Assembly: GCA_937941745.1 (NCBI GenBank)
Contig: CALDGV010000831.1
Coordinates: forward strand, 1-6,232
DNA length: 6,232 nt
Source: an uncultured Prosthecobacter sp.
Lineage (GTDB): Bacteria; Verrucomicrobiota; Verrucomicrobiia; Verrucomicrobiales; Verrucomicrobiaceae
Direction of reading: 5' to 3'
The notes under the pieces: generated by a model
Told to the model about the DNA's origin: nothing
The model's input: the letters and a program-made list of their open reading frames with translations, nothing else
The model's database searches: none
In this document: one piece after another, positions 5,076-6,232 of the stretch
How the letters are laid out: every line of letters starts with the position of its first letter
Numbering within the stretch: position 1 is the first letter of the stretch
Made by a program: the position numbers and the translations under genes

Positions 5076-6232
5076 AACTACGACCTTTTGTTTCCTCCCT
5101 CTTTTTGACCGCCTTTTCTCCGCTCTGCGCGCAGCAGGCGGCCGTGCCCACCATCGCTGCGAGCGCTTCAGCGGAGGTGATTCCAGAGATCATCGTGGTG
5201 GCGACACGCACGGAGAAGAAGACGAAGGATGTGGCGGCCTCGACGGCGGTGCTGGACCAGAATGACACCATCTTCAGCCTGGGCACATCCATGCGCGACT
5301 ACCAACGCTACGAGCCGGGCGTGAGCCTGCCCTTTGGCGTGGGCGGCCAGGGTGCCGGGCGCAACACGCGCTCGGGCACTCAGAGCATCAACATCCGCGG
5401 CCTGGACGGCAACCGCGTGCTCATGCAGGTGGACGGCATCCGGCAGGGGGATCTCTTCACCTTCGGCAACACGACGAGCGTGGGCCGAGACTACCTGGAC
5501 GTGGATGCGCTGAAGCGTGTGGAGATCGTGAAGGGATCGGCTTCGTCGCTCTACGGCAGTGATGCGCTTGGCGGCGTGGTGTCCTTTGTCACCAAGGACC
5601 CTGCGGACATCATTGGGAACGATGGGAACAACTGGGGCTTCGAGTCCATCACACGCTATCAGAGCATGGATGAGAGCTTTGGCCAGACGGTGGCCGGAGC
5701 GGTGCGCGGCGGGCCGGTGGAGCTGATGCTGCTCTACACCCACCGGCAGGGACAGGAGATGGACAACCGGGGCGGCTTTGCCCCGGACCCGATGGACTGG
5801 GAGAGCCACAACTGGCTGGGCAAGCTGGTGTGGAGACCGGATGAGCGGAACACCTTCAAACTGACGGGCGAGTTCTTTGAGCGCAGCAGTGACAACGACC
5901 TGGTGAGTTCCAGGCGCAATGTGGTTTCCGGCCCGACGACCTTCCGCGTGCGCGAGTTGCTGCTGGAGGATGAGGTGACGCGCTACCGCGTGAGCCTCGG
6001 GCATGAGCTGGATGCCGCGGGCCTGGGCTGGTTTTTTGACAGGCTGGACTGGAACCTCTACTACCAGGACAGCCGCACGAAGGAGCATATCGAGGAAGAC
6101 CGTGATCGTGTGCTGCCGACGGCGCAGGATCGCTTCCGCGTGCGCAACCATCTATTCTCCCAAAACCACCTGGGCGGCGCACTGAACTTCGTGAGCGTGT
6201 TCGAGACGGGCCAGTTCAAGCATGAGCTGAGC
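5072..6232 (+). CDS. TonB-dependent outer-membrane receptor, heme/hemoglobin/transferrin type (N-terminal 387 codons)
   Basis: The frame is open from the ATG at 5072 to the window edge, so the C-terminal part of the barrel is missing. Residues 1-20 (MKLRPFVSSLFLTAFSPLCA) are a signal peptide. A TonB-box-like segment, PEIIVVATRTEKK, lies at 38-50. The plug domain follows (about 50-178) with SINIRGLDGNRVLMQVDGIR (105-124), GRDYLDVDALKRVEIVKG (138-155) and SSLYGSDALGGVVSFVTKDP (158-177). This plug signature closely matches the hemoglobin/transferrin/lactoferrin receptor family (TIGR01785/TIGR01786 type). From about 185 on, alternating strands such as ELMLLYTHRQGQEM and DRLDWNLYYQDSRTKEH begin the 22-strand barrel. 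The protein would import heme or a protein-bound iron source, powered by TonB-ExbBD, none of which is in the window. The exact ligand is uncertain; siderophore or other metal uptake cannot be excluded. No Fur box is evident; control may act through the leader stem. Confidence 0.92.
   Translation, partial: MKLRPFVSSLFLTAFSPLCAQQAAVPTIAASASAEVIPEIIVVATRTEKKTKDVAASTAVLDQNDTIFSLGTSMRDYQRYEPGVSLPFGVGGQGAGRNTRSGTQSINIRGLDGNRVLMQVDGIRQGDLFTFGNTTSVGRDYLDVDALKRVEIVKGSASSLYGSDALGGVVSFVTKDPADIIGNDGNNWGFESITRYQSMDESFGQTVAGAVRGGPVELMLLYTHRQGQEMDNRGGFAPDPMDWESHNWLGKLVWRPDERNTFKLTGEFFERSSDNDLVSSRRNVVSGPTTFRVRELLLEDEVTRYRVSLGHELDAAGLGWFFDRLDWNLYYQDSRTKEHIEEDRDRVLPTAQDRFRVRNHLFSQNHLGGALNFVSVFETGQFKHELS

Noticed and set aside
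5168..6151. Minus-strand 327-residue open frame opposite the TonB receptor
   Set aside because: It has no recognisable motif and a composition rich in His/Ala/Val/Arg. The plus strand encodes an unmistakable TonB plug domain.

Overview
The window holds five genes or gene parts and is densely packed. It is GC-rich except for one gene. I see no rRNA, tRNA, CRISPR array, integrase or intact insertion sequence. The content suggests a Gram-negative-type bacterium with an outer membrane, because there is a TonB-dependent receptor and there are exported proteins. The Planctomycetota-Verrucomicrobiota group is likely, most plausibly Verrucomicrobiota. This rests on a long exported protein with a 'WPRYQGPRGD'-type PQQ-like propeller fused to kelch repeats, a secreted ClpP-like protease, and several starts without a Shine-Dalgarno sequence. 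The taxonomic placement is inference, not proof.

Layout. Bases 1-164 (+) are the last 53 codons of an MsbA-type ABC exporter. Facing it, with 12 bases between the stops, is a minus-strand pair: an exported protein with a kelch domain and a PQQ-like propeller (1551-3782), followed 60 bases later by an exported ClpP-fold serine protease with an N-terminal coiled coil (177-1490). The 60-base gap holds a plausible sigma70-type promoter placed so close to the protease ATG that the transcript would be almost leaderless. Next come a 209-base spacer, a lower-GC class I SAM-dependent methyltransferase on the minus strand (3992-4798), a 273-base divergent intergenic region, and the first 387 codons of a TonB-dependent receptor of the heme/hemoglobin/transferrin-binding type (5072 to the right edge, +).

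The most interesting signals are non-coding. (1) The TonB receptor leader contains a perfect 9-bp all-GC inverted repeat. Its 3' arm ends at the base before the ATG and overlaps the ribosome binding site. A five-codon upstream ORF with its own GAGG starts in the loop, runs through the 3' arm, and stops in an ATGA overlap with the receptor start. This looks like a translational control switch. (2) A 38-bp imperfect direct repeat (28/38 identical), containing a TGTC-N8-GACA core, lies on each side of the lower-GC methyltransferase gene. (3) A clean 7-bp-stem hairpin lies 40 bases downstream of the methyltransferase stop.

How the genes may work together. The kelch/PQQ protein and the protease may form an exported two-gene unit, with scaffold or recognition upstream of proteolysis. 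The receptor would take up heme or a similar iron source. The ABC exporter and the methyltransferase have no evident functional link to these. No single complete new defence or metabolic system is visible.
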